Shown here: positions 6,043 to 13,617 of the stretch, piece after piece
How positions within the stretch are numbered: position 1 is the first letter of the stretch
Layout of the letters: each line of letters starts with the position of its first letter
NCBI RefSeq assembly: GCF_027270315.1
Contig: NZ_CP114413.1
Location: 744,001 to 808,000, forward strand
Direction: 5' to 3'
Length of the DNA: 64,000 bases
Origin: Streptomyces cinnabarinus
Lineage (GTDB): Bacteria; Actinomycetota; Actinomycetes; Streptomycetales; Streptomycetaceae
Notes under the pieces: model-generated
Database searches by the model: none
The model's input: only the letters and a program-made list of their open reading frames with translations
Told to the model about the DNA's origin: nothing
Made by a program: the position numbers and the translations under genes

Positions 6043-8538
6043 ATGGACGTCCGGTCGGTACTGCGCGCGGTCCCCGGGGAAGCCGGGCTTCTGGGCACTC
6101 CCGCGGTCCGGGTCGCCGTGCTCGACGGCCCCGTCGACTTCGCGCATCCGTGTTTCGCGGGAGCGGATCTCGCGCGCCTGCCCACGCTGGTGGCGGATGC
6201 CGCCGGTGCCGGGCTGATGTCCCTGCACGGCACGCATGTGGCGAGCCTTCTGTTCGGACAGCCCGGGTCCCCGGTGGCGGGACTTGTGCCGCGGTGCCAG
6301 GGCCTCGTCGTGCCCGTGTTCCGTGAGTCCCCGGACGGAGGCGTGGCTCGTGTGCCACAGCTCGACCTCGCCCGCGCGGTGGAGCAGGCCGTGGAGGCGG
6401 GTGCCCATGTGATCAACATCAGCGGCGGCGAGCGCAGTGCGGACGGCAGGGCCGAGGCCATGCTGGAGCGGGCGCTGCGACGGTGCGCGGAGAACGGAGT
6501 GCTCGTGGTCGCGGCGGTCGGCAACGACGGCTGCGACTGCCTCCAGGCTCCGGCCGCCACGCCTTCTGTGCTCGCCGTGGGGGCGACGGATGCCACCGGC
6601 GCGCCCCTGGACATCAACAACTGGGGCCCCGCCTACCGGTCGAACGGCGTCCTCGCCCCCGGCCGGGGCATCGAGGGCGCCGCCCCCGGTGGCGGACTCG
6701 CGTCCCTGACCGGCAGCAGTTTCGCCACTCCGGCGGTCACCGGGGTCGCGGCACTGCTCGTCGCCCAGCAGATCGCCGAGGGCCGTGAACCGGACCCGCT
6801 CGCCGCGGGCCGGGCGATCCTCGCCTCCGCGAGCCGCCCACCGTGTGCCCCGGACGACGCACCGCGATGCCGACGCCTCCTCGGTGGCCATCTCACCGCC
6901 GCGCGGGCCTTCGACCTGATCAGGGAGGGAGGCTCGGTCGTCCCCGACGGAGTGCGGGGCGAGCCGGTGATCACCATCGGCGGCCCCTCCTCACCCCCGC
7001 CGACGCACGCCGAACCGAAAGGAAGAGCCATCGTCATGGACACGAACGCCGTACACGCGCACACCGGGGAGTCGGCCGAGGGTCTGTCCGCGGCCGCGGC
7101 CCCGCCGCCCGCCGCACCGGACACAGCGCCTGCCACCCCACCGCAGGCCCCGGCTCTCCCGCCCCTCCCCCAGACGGCCCCGACCGCCGCCCAGACCCCG
7201 GCGCCCACCCAGCCCGTGGCACCACCGCAGGTGCAGGCCCCGAGCCCGGCGCCGCCCTCCTGGCCCGCGACGGCTGCGCAGGCGCCCCAGCAGGTCGCGC
7301 CGCCGGCCTTCCAGCAGCCCGTGCCACAGGCCGGAGTTCAGCCGACCGCCCAGGCCGACTCCCTCACCGCACAGCCCGCCCCGCCCGCCCCGGCGGAGCA
7401 AGGCGTCCGCCCGTCCTGCCCGGACTGCGGCGGCACCTGCGGAGGACGTTCCGGCGGCGGCACGACGGCGAACATGGGCGCAGTCGCGAACGGCGAGGCG
7501 CGCCAGCTCATCTTCGCGATCGGCACAATCGGCTTCGACTACCGGACCGAGGCCCGCCGGGACAGCTTCCGGCAACAGATGCCGGTGGAATTCAGGCCGG
7601 CCACTGGCGAGACCCCCGAGCAAGAAGTCCAGCCGAACGTCTACGACCCCAGGCAGGTGCACGCCTATCTGGCGAAGAACCCGTGGGCCTGCGACAAGCT
7701 CACCTGGACCCTGAACATGGACGCCACGCCGATCTACGCCCTGGAGGCGGAGAGCCCGGTGGGGATGGACTGGACCCGGCCGATCATCACTGACCGTGCC
7801 GCCACGGCGGACGCGGTCCGGGTCAACGCCACGGCGGCCGTGAACGACAACACCGCGCAGCTGGCGGAGATCGTCGACACCCTGTCGTACCCCCCGGTCT
7901 CCACCGTCTACCGGACGCTCCGGGACGCCATCGTGGGCCAGATCCTGAAGCAGGAGGACCCGGCGTACGTCTCACGGGTGTCCGTCCCAGGTGTGCTGAC
8001 CGACCGTACGGTCCGCCTGTTCTCGGGCCAGGTCGTCCCGGTCGTCGAGGTGAAGAGCCGCGGTCTCTACACCTGGAACGAGCACGCCTTCGTCCGGAGC
8101 GTGGTGGACGCCCTGCGCCACATGGACTCGATCGACCAGGCGGAGGCCCATCTCGTCATGACGATCCGCAACTTCCTGGACAAGATCTACTGGCAGTACC
8201 GCAACCTCGGGCAGAGCTCCGCCGACCGGGCGATGAACTTCGCCGGCACCAATGCCTTCGAAGTCGGCAAGGAGATCGTGGCGGCGATGGCGGCCCAGGA
8301 CGTCCCGGGCCGGGGCACCAACAAGAGTGAGCCGGACCGCCCCTACGCCCTGGACTCCATACGGGCCACCAAGAGCCCGTTCTGCCGCCCTGGTTCCGAC
8401 TGTCAGGACGTCGTCATGACCTTCTTCGACCCGGAGAACGACCGCAGGGCGAAGCGCTCCATCCTGTTCACCTACGACGTGAGCGACGAACTCCCGGTCA
8501 GCCTCGCGCCGCCCCACCACTTCATCGGCGGCTTCTGA
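6043..8538 (+). CDS. Subtilisin-like (S8) protease with C-terminal PatG-type domain (cyanobactin-maturation-protease-like)
   Basis: An 831-residue protein. Residues 20-295 form a subtilisin domain: Asp D28 in VLDGPVDFAHP, His H65 in LHGTHVAS, oxyanion Asn N161 in AAVGND, Ser S226 in TGSSFATP. A Pro/Ala/Gln-rich linker (340-455) follows, then three Cys (459, 462, 466 in CPDCGGTC). Residues about 486-828 match the conserved C-terminal domain of PatA/PatG cyanobactin proteases (FAIGTIGFDYRTEARRDSF; SPFCRPGSDCQDV; FFDPENDRRAKR). In cyanobactin pathways PatA and PatG cut precursor peptides. Here four small peptides with a shared leader motif follow. GGAGGA precedes the ATG. No signal peptide, so cytoplasmic. 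An internal ATG at 7036 has GAAAGGAAG upstream and might yield the linker-PatG part alone. Confidence 0.9.
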   Translation: MDVRSVLRAVPGEAGLLGTPAVRVAVLDGPVDFAHPCFAGADLARLPTLVADAAGAGLMSLHGTHVASLLFGQPGSPVAGLVPRCQGLVVPVFRESPDGGVARVPQLDLARAVEQAVEAGAHVINISGGERSADGRAEAMLERALRRCAENGVLVVAAVGNDGCDCLQAPAATPSVLAVGATDATGAPLDINNWGPAYRSNGVLAPGRGIEGAAPGGGLASLTGSSFATPAVTGVAALLVAQQIAEGREPDPLAAGRAILASASRPPCAPDDAPRCRRLLGGHLTAARAFDLIREGGSVVPDGVRGEPVITIGGPSSPPPTHAEPKGRAIVMDTNAVHAHTGESAEGLSAAAAPPPAAPDTAPATPPQAPALPPLPQTAPTAAQTPAPTQPVAPPQVQAPSPAPPSWPATAAQAPQQVAPPAFQQPVPQAGVQPTAQADSLTAQPAPPAPAEQGVRPSCPDCGGTCGGRSGGGTTANMGAVANGEARQLIFAIGTIGFDYRTEARRDSFRQQMPVEFRPATGETPEQEVQPNVYDPRQVHAYLAKNPWACDKLTWTLNMDATPIYALEAESPVGMDWTRPIITDRAATADAVRVNATAAVNDNTAQLAEIVDTLSYPPVSTVYRTLRDAIVGQILKQEDPAYVSRVSVPGVLTDRTVRLFSGQVVPVVEVKSRGLYTWNEHAFVRSVVDALRHMDSIDQAEAHLVMTIRNFLDKIYWQYRNLGQSSADRAMNFAGTNAFEVGKEIVAAMAAQDVPGRGTNKSEPDRPYALDSIRATKSPFCRPGSDCQDVVMTFFDPENDRRAKRSILFTYDVSDELPVSLAPPHHFIGGF

Positions 8539-8571
8539 CCCCCGTACGACACATCGCCCCAGGGAGACCTC

Positions 8572-8748
8572 ATGTACGAGACAGCGACGCGCCCACAGCT
8601 CAACGCCCCCCTTCAGACCCCCGCGGTGCACCGCGACCCGTGGAAGGCGGATGGCCGGACCGCGGACCGGGGCGTGGAGGCGGCCAGGTCGGCCTGCGGC
8701 AATCTGACCGGCTCCGGCCGTGACATGTGCCGGGTGCTGCAGGGCTAG
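8572..8748 (+). CDS. Putative precursor peptide 1 of the PatG-like locus (two-Cys type)
   Basis: A 58-residue peptide, 33 bp after the protease, with AGGGAG before its ATG. Residues 12-21 (APLQTPAVHR) match the leader motif shared with the next three peptides, eight positions nearer the N-terminus. The rest diverges: a charged segment, then SACGNLTGSGRDMC with Cys at 42 and 53 and a short hydrophobic end. It lacks the DxDGV spacer motif. No signal peptide or membrane segment. Its place in the operon and the leader motif suggest a processed peptide; the Cys pair might form a disulfide or a modified ring. Function unknown. Confidence 0.7.
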   Translation: MYETATRPQLNAPLQTPAVHRDPWKADGRTADRGVEAARSACGNLTGSGRDMCRVLQG

Positions 8749-8810
8749 TGCCGAGAGACGTCCGGCGGCTGTCTGCCGTCGGCCCACCCCACAGGTGAAA
8801 GGAGACAACG

Positions 8811-9002
8811 ATGAACGACACCACGTTCACCCACGAGGAGAGGCCTGCCCGGCCCGCGGCACTCCGGGCGCCCTTCCAGACGCCCGCGATCGACCGCACC
8901 CCCACCGTCGCCAGGGGCGCCGACGTCGGCGACGCGGACGGTGTCACGGCCGACTTCGACTTCGGCGGCCTCCTGAAGACGGTGGCGAACGTCCTGCTCT
9001 GA
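8811..9002 (+). CDS. Putative precursor peptide 2 (leader motif plus hydrophobic core)
   Basis: A 63-residue peptide with GAAAGGAG before its ATG. The leader motif LRAPFQTPAIDRTP occupies 18-31, the same positions as in peptides 3 and 4. A polar spacer ends in GDADGVTAD (40-48), followed by a 15-residue hydrophobic end, FDFGGLLKTVANVLL, that could form an amphipathic helix. Leader, spacer and short variable C-terminus suggest cleavage after the DGVTAD block to release the end. No Cys. Not recognised as any named family. Confidence 0.75.
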   Translation: MNDTTFTHEERPARPAALRAPFQTPAIDRTPTVARGADVGDADGVTADFDFGGLLKTVANVLL

Positions 9003-9081
9003 AGCCCTGCGGCGGGCCCCGGTCTCGTCAGTGAGCGGGGCCGGGCGCCCGGGCCGCATCCGGATCCGAAAGGACAGCGAC

Positions 9082-9294
9082 ATGACCGAGATCGACAGGT
9101 GGCGAGGGGACCCCGCCTCGACGGCCGCCCCCCTGCGCACGCCTTTCCAGACGCCCGCCGTCGACCGCACCCCGGCGGGCTCCGCCGGCCGCGGCGGTGA
9201 CACGGACGGCGTCACGGCCGATTGGGGCTGGTCCGACATCCCGTGGCACTCCATCGGCAAGGCCGCTCGGGGTGCCCTGGACGCCGTGCTCTAG
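9082..9294 (+). CDS. Putative precursor peptide 3 (Trp-rich core)
   Basis: A 70-residue peptide; CGAAAGGACAGCGAC precedes the ATG, nearly the same ribosome-binding sequence as peptide 4. LRTPFQTPAVDRTP is at 18-31 and GDTDGVTAD at 39-47. The C-terminal 23 residues begin WGWSDIPWH and end GALDAVL: three Trp, one His, no Cys, amphipathic. An upstream GTG at 9031 would add 17 residues without leader similarity. Likely substrate of one of the two flanking proteases; function unknown. Confidence 0.75.
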   Translation: MTEIDRWRGDPASTAAPLRTPFQTPAVDRTPAGSAGRGGDTDGVTADWGWSDIPWHSIGKAARGALDAVL

Positions 9295-9333
9295 CCCGGA
9301 CCGTCCGGCAGGACACACCGAGAGGACAGCGCC

Positions 9334-9534
9334 ATGAACAACGAGTTCACACCACAGCGCCCCGGCCCCGGGCCGGTCACCGCGCTCCGGACGCCTTTCC
9401 AGACGCCCGCTGTGGACCGGACCTCCGCAGGCAACCGCGGACAGCGGGACGACACCGACGGCGTCGAGCCCAACCTGCCCATCCTGCCCCTGCTGGGCCT
9501 GGCCGGTTCGGCGATCGGCTCCCTGTTCGACTGA
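9334..9534 (+). CDS. Putative precursor peptide 4 (very hydrophobic core)
   Basis: A 66-residue peptide with GAGAGGA before its ATG. LRTPFQTPAVDRTS is at 18-31 and DDTDGVEPN at 39-47. The last 19 residues (LPILPLLGLAGSAIGSLFD) are almost entirely hydrophobic and could insert in a membrane. Nucleotides coding for the motif are close to those of peptide 3 (both have acgcctttccagacgcccgc), showing recent duplication while the ends diversified. Confidence 0.75.
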   Translation: MNNEFTPQRPGPGPVTALRTPFQTPAVDRTSAGNRGQRDDTDGVEPNLPILPLLGLAGSAIGSLFD

Positions 9535-9601
9535 GTTCCGTGCCCGGCGGCGCGGCCGCCTCGCGGCCCGCCGCCGGTACCGCGGCTGAAAGGACATCAG
9601 G

Positions 9602-9985
9602 ATGAACGCAGAGCCGAACCGGAAGAAGCCCGCGAAGCGACGCGCGGCATCCGCACGCGCCGCCCGGGGCGGCAGCCGCCCCCCGCGCGGCCGTGACACG
9701 GCCGAGGTCACCGCCGCGGGCGTGGCGGGCGTACGTCTCGACCTGCCCGTCCTGGGCACGACCATCGAGCGACGGTGGGACTTCTATCAGCCCCATCTGG
9801 AGGTGGTGGGGACGTACGAACCCGTCGGCGAACCACCGGGAACCATAGGGCAGTACGTGGAGCAGCCCGGCCCGCAGTCCCGGACCGGTCACGTTCCGGG
9901 CGACCCCGGGCCGCCCGCCGGTCGCGACGGACGCGGCTGGAGCTGCCCGTCCGCCGGCACCTGCGTGTGGGCCGGCATCGTCTAG
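9602..9985 (+). CDS. Small operon protein with C-terminal CPSAGTC motif, possible fifth peptide or accessory
   Basis: A 127-residue protein with GAAAGGA before its ATG, between the peptides and the trypsin-hydrolase gene. The first 30 residues are Arg/Lys/Ala-rich. RDTAEVTAAGVAGVRLDLP (31-49) faintly recalls the DTDGVTAD block of the peptides, but the FQTPAVDR motif is absent. It ends GWSCPSAGTCVWAGIV, with Cys at 115 and 121. It may be a larger, divergent substrate or a partner. I recognise no family. Confidence 0.65.
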   Translation: MNAEPNRKKPAKRRAASARAARGGSRPPRGRDTAEVTAAGVAGVRLDLPVLGTTIERRWDFYQPHLEVVGTYEPVGEPPGTIGQYVEQPGPQSRTGHVPGDPGPPAGRDGRGWSCPSAGTCVWAGIV

Positions 9986-10076
9986 GCGGCCGACAGATCC
10001 AGGCGGCAGGCACGGCGCCGTATCCCCGGCCTCGTGCCGCCGCCGTGCTCCCGCAAGCCTCCGGAGGAGGGAATCC

Positions 10077-12068
10077 ATGCCCACCGTCGACATGCCGGCA
10101 GTCGAGAAGTCCCACGAGGAACGGCGCCGCCAAGTAGCCGACGCGGCCCGGCGTTACCGGGAGTCGGCAGAGGCGCGGGAGCGGGTCGAGGCGCGGACGG
10201 CGCAGGGCGTGCCGTTCCCCGACACCCAGCAGGCGCTGGCCGCACGGGCCGAGCGGATCCTCAGCCGGGGCGGCGTGCCCGCCACGGCCGTCGTCGACCG
10301 GATCCACGCCGAACCACTGGACCTCCCACAGGCCCACGAACGGATCATCGGCCTGTCCAACGACCTCCAGGCGGCGAACTTCCTGTCCCGGGGCGCCCGC
10401 GCGGCCCGCACGGTCGCCCGTATCAGCCTGCGCCGCGAAGGACGCGAACTGCCCCTCGGAACAGGCTTCCTCGTGTCCCCGCGGCTCCTGATGACCAATC
10501 ATCACGTGCTGTCGGACGCCGACTTCGCCGCGACCTGCTTCGCGGAGTTCGAGGCGCAGATCGGCATCGACAACTCCCCCGACGACATCGCCCGGGTGGA
10601 GTTCACCCCCGCCGAACTCTTCCTGGCCCACGAACCGTTGGACTTCGCCCTCGTGGCGCTCGCCCCGGCCGCCAACAGCCTCCCGCCCGGCGAGATCTTC
10701 GGTTGGAACCGGCTCAGCGTCCGCACCGGCAAGCTCGTCCTCGGTGAGCTGGTGAACGTCATCGGCCATCCCAGCGGCAGGCTGAAGGAAATCGCCCTGC
10801 GCGACAACAAACTGGTCACGCGGCTGGACGACTTCCTCCACTACCGGACCGACACCGAGCCGGGCAATTCGGGCTCCCCGGTCTTCAACGACCAGTGGGA
10901 GGTGGTCGCCCTCCATCACCTGGGCGTCCCGGAGACGGACGCGACCGGGCGGCCACTGCGCAAGGACGGCACGGCATGGCAGCAGAGCGACGGCGAGGAC
11001 ACACTCTCCTGGGTGGCCAACGAGGGCGTACGCGTCAGCTCCGTCCTGCGCCACCTGGCGTCCTTGCAGCCGACGCCCGCGCAACGCGCCCTACTGGCGG
11101 AGATGGGGCCCGAGTCCGGACTCGGCGGACACCCGTCCGACGAAGCGGCCGCAGGCACGGGCACCCCCCGCCCGTCCGGCCTCGGCAGGGCCGAACGCAC
11201 CGCGGCGGCCGGCGTGCGCGCCCGCGACGGCGCCTTCGGCGGCGAACGTCATCTGGTGTTCCTGCACGGCAGAAGCCAGCAGGGCAAGGACCCCGAGGCG
11301 CTGCGCCGCGAATGGGCCGCCGGACTCAACCAGGGCCTCACCCGCGCGGGCCTGCCCACGGTCAACCCGGCCGACACCTGGTTCCCGTACTACGGCGACC
11401 GGTTGGCCGAGTTGATCGGCAGGGAGGAGTCCGTCGTCGGCACCCCGCCCGCCGACGACGCCGAGGCGTACGAGCGGTTGCTCCTGGAGGCGGCGACCAG
11501 GGCCGGCATGCCGGACGACGTGTACTCGGCCGAGGAAGGTCTCGACAGCGCCGTCCGCAAGCTGCGCCGCGCCCTCGGCTGGGTGGCCGCCCGATCGGAT
11601 CTCGACGAGTGGACCATCGACACCGTCTTCCGGGACGTGGCGAGATACCTGAGCGAGCCGCCCGTCCGGGACGGGGTGCTGGACACCGTGGCCGCGACCC
11701 TGCCGGACCGCGGCGAACTCGTCTTCGTGACCCACAGTCTGGGCACCGTCGTCGGCATGGACCTCCTGGGACGGCTGCCGTCCGGGATCGAGCGGGTCGC
11801 GCTGGTCACCGTGGGCAGCCCGCTGGGCATGGACGCGGTCAACCGAGGGCTCGTGGCGGGCGGGCCGCACCGGCCGAGGAACGTCCGCAGCTGGGTGAAC
11901 GCCTGGTGCCCCGCGGACGCGGTCTCCATCGGCTGCCCGCTGCGCGACCCCCGCTGGGGCAGCCTCGACCAGCCGGAGGTCGTCAACGGCAGGGACCGGG
12001 CGCACGACATCGCCGAGTACCTCGGCCACGCGACGGTGGCGGGACCCATCGGCCGCGCCCTGCGCTGA
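10077..12068 (+). CDS. V8/trypsin-like serine protease fused to an alpha/beta-hydrolase
   Basis: A 663-residue fusion. Residues 10-60 are charged and likely helical. A trypsin-fold protease covers about 110-330: His H143 in MTNHHVLS, Asp D189 in PLDFALVAL, Ser S265 in EPGNSGSPVF. An alpha/beta-hydrolase covers about 390-660: LVFLHGRS strand, nucleophile S554 in VTHSLGTVVG, Asp D614 and His H643 as plausible triad members. No signal peptide. GGAGGAGGG precedes the ATG. It is the last gene of the SARP-controlled operon and converges on a MocR gene four bp away. Trypsin-like effectors fused to other catalytic modules are known from bacterial conflict systems; here it could be a second maturation protease or an effector. 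Confidence 0.88.
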   Translation: MPTVDMPAVEKSHEERRRQVADAARRYRESAEARERVEARTAQGVPFPDTQQALAARAERILSRGGVPATAVVDRIHAEPLDLPQAHERIIGLSNDLQAANFLSRGARAARTVARISLRREGRELPLGTGFLVSPRLLMTNHHVLSDADFAATCFAEFEAQIGIDNSPDDIARVEFTPAELFLAHEPLDFALVALAPAANSLPPGEIFGWNRLSVRTGKLVLGELVNVIGHPSGRLKEIALRDNKLVTRLDDFLHYRTDTEPGNSGSPVFNDQWEVVALHHLGVPETDATGRPLRKDGTAWQQSDGEDTLSWVANEGVRVSSVLRHLASLQPTPAQRALLAEMGPESGLGGHPSDEAAAGTGTPRPSGLGRAERTAAAGVRARDGAFGGERHLVFLHGRSQQGKDPEALRREWAAGLNQGLTRAGLPTVNPADTWFPYYGDRLAELIGREESVVGTPPADDAEAYERLLLEAATRAGMPDDVYSAEEGLDSAVRKLRRALGWVAARSDLDEWTIDTVFRDVARYLSEPPVRDGVLDTVAATLPDRGELVFVTHSLGTVVGMDLLGRLPSGIERVALVTVGSPLGMDAVNRGLVAGGPHRPRNVRSWVNAWCPADAVSIGCPLRDPRWGSLDQPEVVNGRDRAHDIAEYLGHATVAGPIGRALR

Positions 12069-12072
12069 CCGG

Positions 12073-13596
12073 TCACTTCCCGGACCGCAGAGCCTCACCG
12101 AGGACGGCGATCCCCTCGTCGATCTCATGGGCCGCACTCGCCGCGTAGCCGAGGACAAGTCCGGGCGGCCCGGGGCTGATCCGATGCCAGGACAAGGGGT
12201 GGACCTTGACTCCGCGGGCGAGCGCGGCCGCGGCGAGGTCGGTGTCAGGAAGGCCGCCCCGCCGGTCGTCGAAGGTGACCGTCAAGTGCAGTCCGGCGGC
12301 GGCCCCATGCACCCGAGCACCGGGCAGATGCGTCCCGATGGCGCGCAGCATCACGTCCCGGCGCCGCCGGTGGCGCTGCCGTACATGGCGCAAATGCCGT
12401 TCCAGCTCGCCCGATTCCATGAGGTGGGCGAGGACCAGTTGGGTGAGGATGCCGTTGCCGAGGTCGGCATACCGTTTGGCGGTCACCAGGGCGTCCCGCC
12501 GGGCCGACGGTACGAGGAGCCAGCCCACCCGCAGCGCGGGCGCGAGGAGTTTGGAGACGCTGCCCGCGTAGCAGACGCCCTCGGGCAGCAGTGAGCGCAG
12601 GGCGGGCACCGGCGGACGGTCGTAGCGGTGCTCGGCGTCGTAGTCGTCCTCGATGACCACCCCGCCCTCGGCGGCCCAGCTCAGCAGTTCACGACGGCGT
12701 TCCCCGTCGAGCACGACCCCGGTGGGGAATTGATGCGCCGGGGTCAGCAGCACCGCACGCGCGCCACTGGCACGCAGCGCACCGACGTCGAGTCCTCCCT
12801 CGTCGACGGGCACGGGGACGATCGTGTGGCCGCCGTACTCCAACTGCTGGCGCGCGCCGAGGGATCCGGGGTCCTCTACGGCGATACGGCGGATCCCGTC
12901 CCGTCGCAGCAGCCGCCCGAGCAGGCCCAGGCCCTGCGCGACCCCCGCGACCACGACCACCTCGTCCGGGTCGGCCCGGATGCCGCGGTTGCGGGCCAGC
13001 CAGCCGACGACGGCCCGGCGCAGCGCGAGCGCGCCCCGCGGGTCGCCGTATCCGAATTCGGCCGGGGTGACGCCGGAGAGGACGGCGCGCTCGGCGCGCA
13101 GCCAGGCGGTGCGGGGGAAGGCGGCAAGGTCGGGCACGCCGGGCGAGAGGTCGATCCGGCAGGGCAGGGCGCGCAGTACGTCGACGACACCCTCGCCCGG
13201 AGCCGGGCCGAAGAGCGCGGGCCCCGCCTCGGCCGCGCCGCCGGGCGGGTGGTCGGGGGCGGCGGGAGCCGCCACCACCACGGTGCCGCGTCGCCCGCGC
13301 CCGGCGATCTGGCCGGACTCGGCGAGCCGCCGGTACGCCTCGGTCACCACGCCCCGGGTGACGCGCAGCTCGTCGGCGAGTACGCGGCTGGCGGGGAGCC
13401 GTGCGCCCACGGGCAGCCGGCCGTCGGCGATGGCCAACCGCAGCCGTTCGGCGAGCCAGGCGGTACGCCCGCCGGGCGGTGCCTCGCCGATGTCCAGCTG
13501 GAGGAAGTCCGAGCCGACGGCCGCCGTCTCCGCTCCCGGGTGCGGGTTTTTGGACCCCTTGACGGGGTGCTCCGTGGACCTGCCCATGGCGTCCAT
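12073..13596 (-). CDS. MocR-family PLP-dependent transcriptional regulator (GntR helix-turn-helix plus aminotransferase fold)
   Basis: About 507 residues. A GntR-type winged helix (about 35-105, LPVGARLPASRVLADELRVTRGVVTEAYRRL) is joined to a fold-type I aminotransferase domain with the PLP Lys in GSVSKLLAPALRVGW. MocR proteins sense PLP or amino compounds and often control the gene they diverge from, here an EamA transporter whose ATG is only 21 bp away. Two in-frame ATGs (13596, 13587) have no Shine-Dalgarno, so the transcript is probably nearly leaderless. The frame stays open far upstream across the transporter, but that extension is not protein-like. Confidence 0.88.
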   Translation of the reverse strand: MDAMGRSTEHPVKGSKNPHPGAETAAVGSDFLQLDIGEAPPGGRTAWLAERLRLAIADGRLPVGARLPASRVLADELRVTRGVVTEAYRRLAESGQIAGRGRRGTVVVAAPAAPDHPPGGAAEAGPALFGPAPGEGVVDVLRALPCRIDLSPGVPDLAAFPRTAWLRAERAVLSGVTPAEFGYGDPRGALALRRAVVGWLARNRGIRADPDEVVVVAGVAQGLGLLGRLLRRDGIRRIAVEDPGSLGARQQLEYGGHTIVPVPVDEGGLDVGALRASGARAVLLTPAHQFPTGVVLDGERRRELLSWAAEGGVVIEDDYDAEHRYDRPPVPALRSLLPEGVCYAGSVSKLLAPALRVGWLLVPSARRDALVTAKRYADLGNGILTQLVLAHLMESGELERHLRHVRQRHRRRRDVMLRAIGTHLPGARVHGAAAGLHLTVTFDDRRGGLPDTDLAAAALARGVKVHPLSWHRISPGPPGLVLGYAASAAHEIDEGIAVLGEALRSGK

Positions 13597-13617
13597 TGTG
13601 CGGCCAGGGTGGACGGT

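Noticed and set aside
6991..7662. Minus-strand Gly/Arg-rich frame opposite the Pro-rich linker of the PatG-like protease
   Set aside because: It is the complement of a Pro/Ala-rich coding stretch and has no start context or similarity.
8572..9534. Lanthipeptide or thiopeptide precursors
   Set aside because: Three of four ends have no Cys, and no LanB/LanM/LanKC or YcaO enzyme is in the window.
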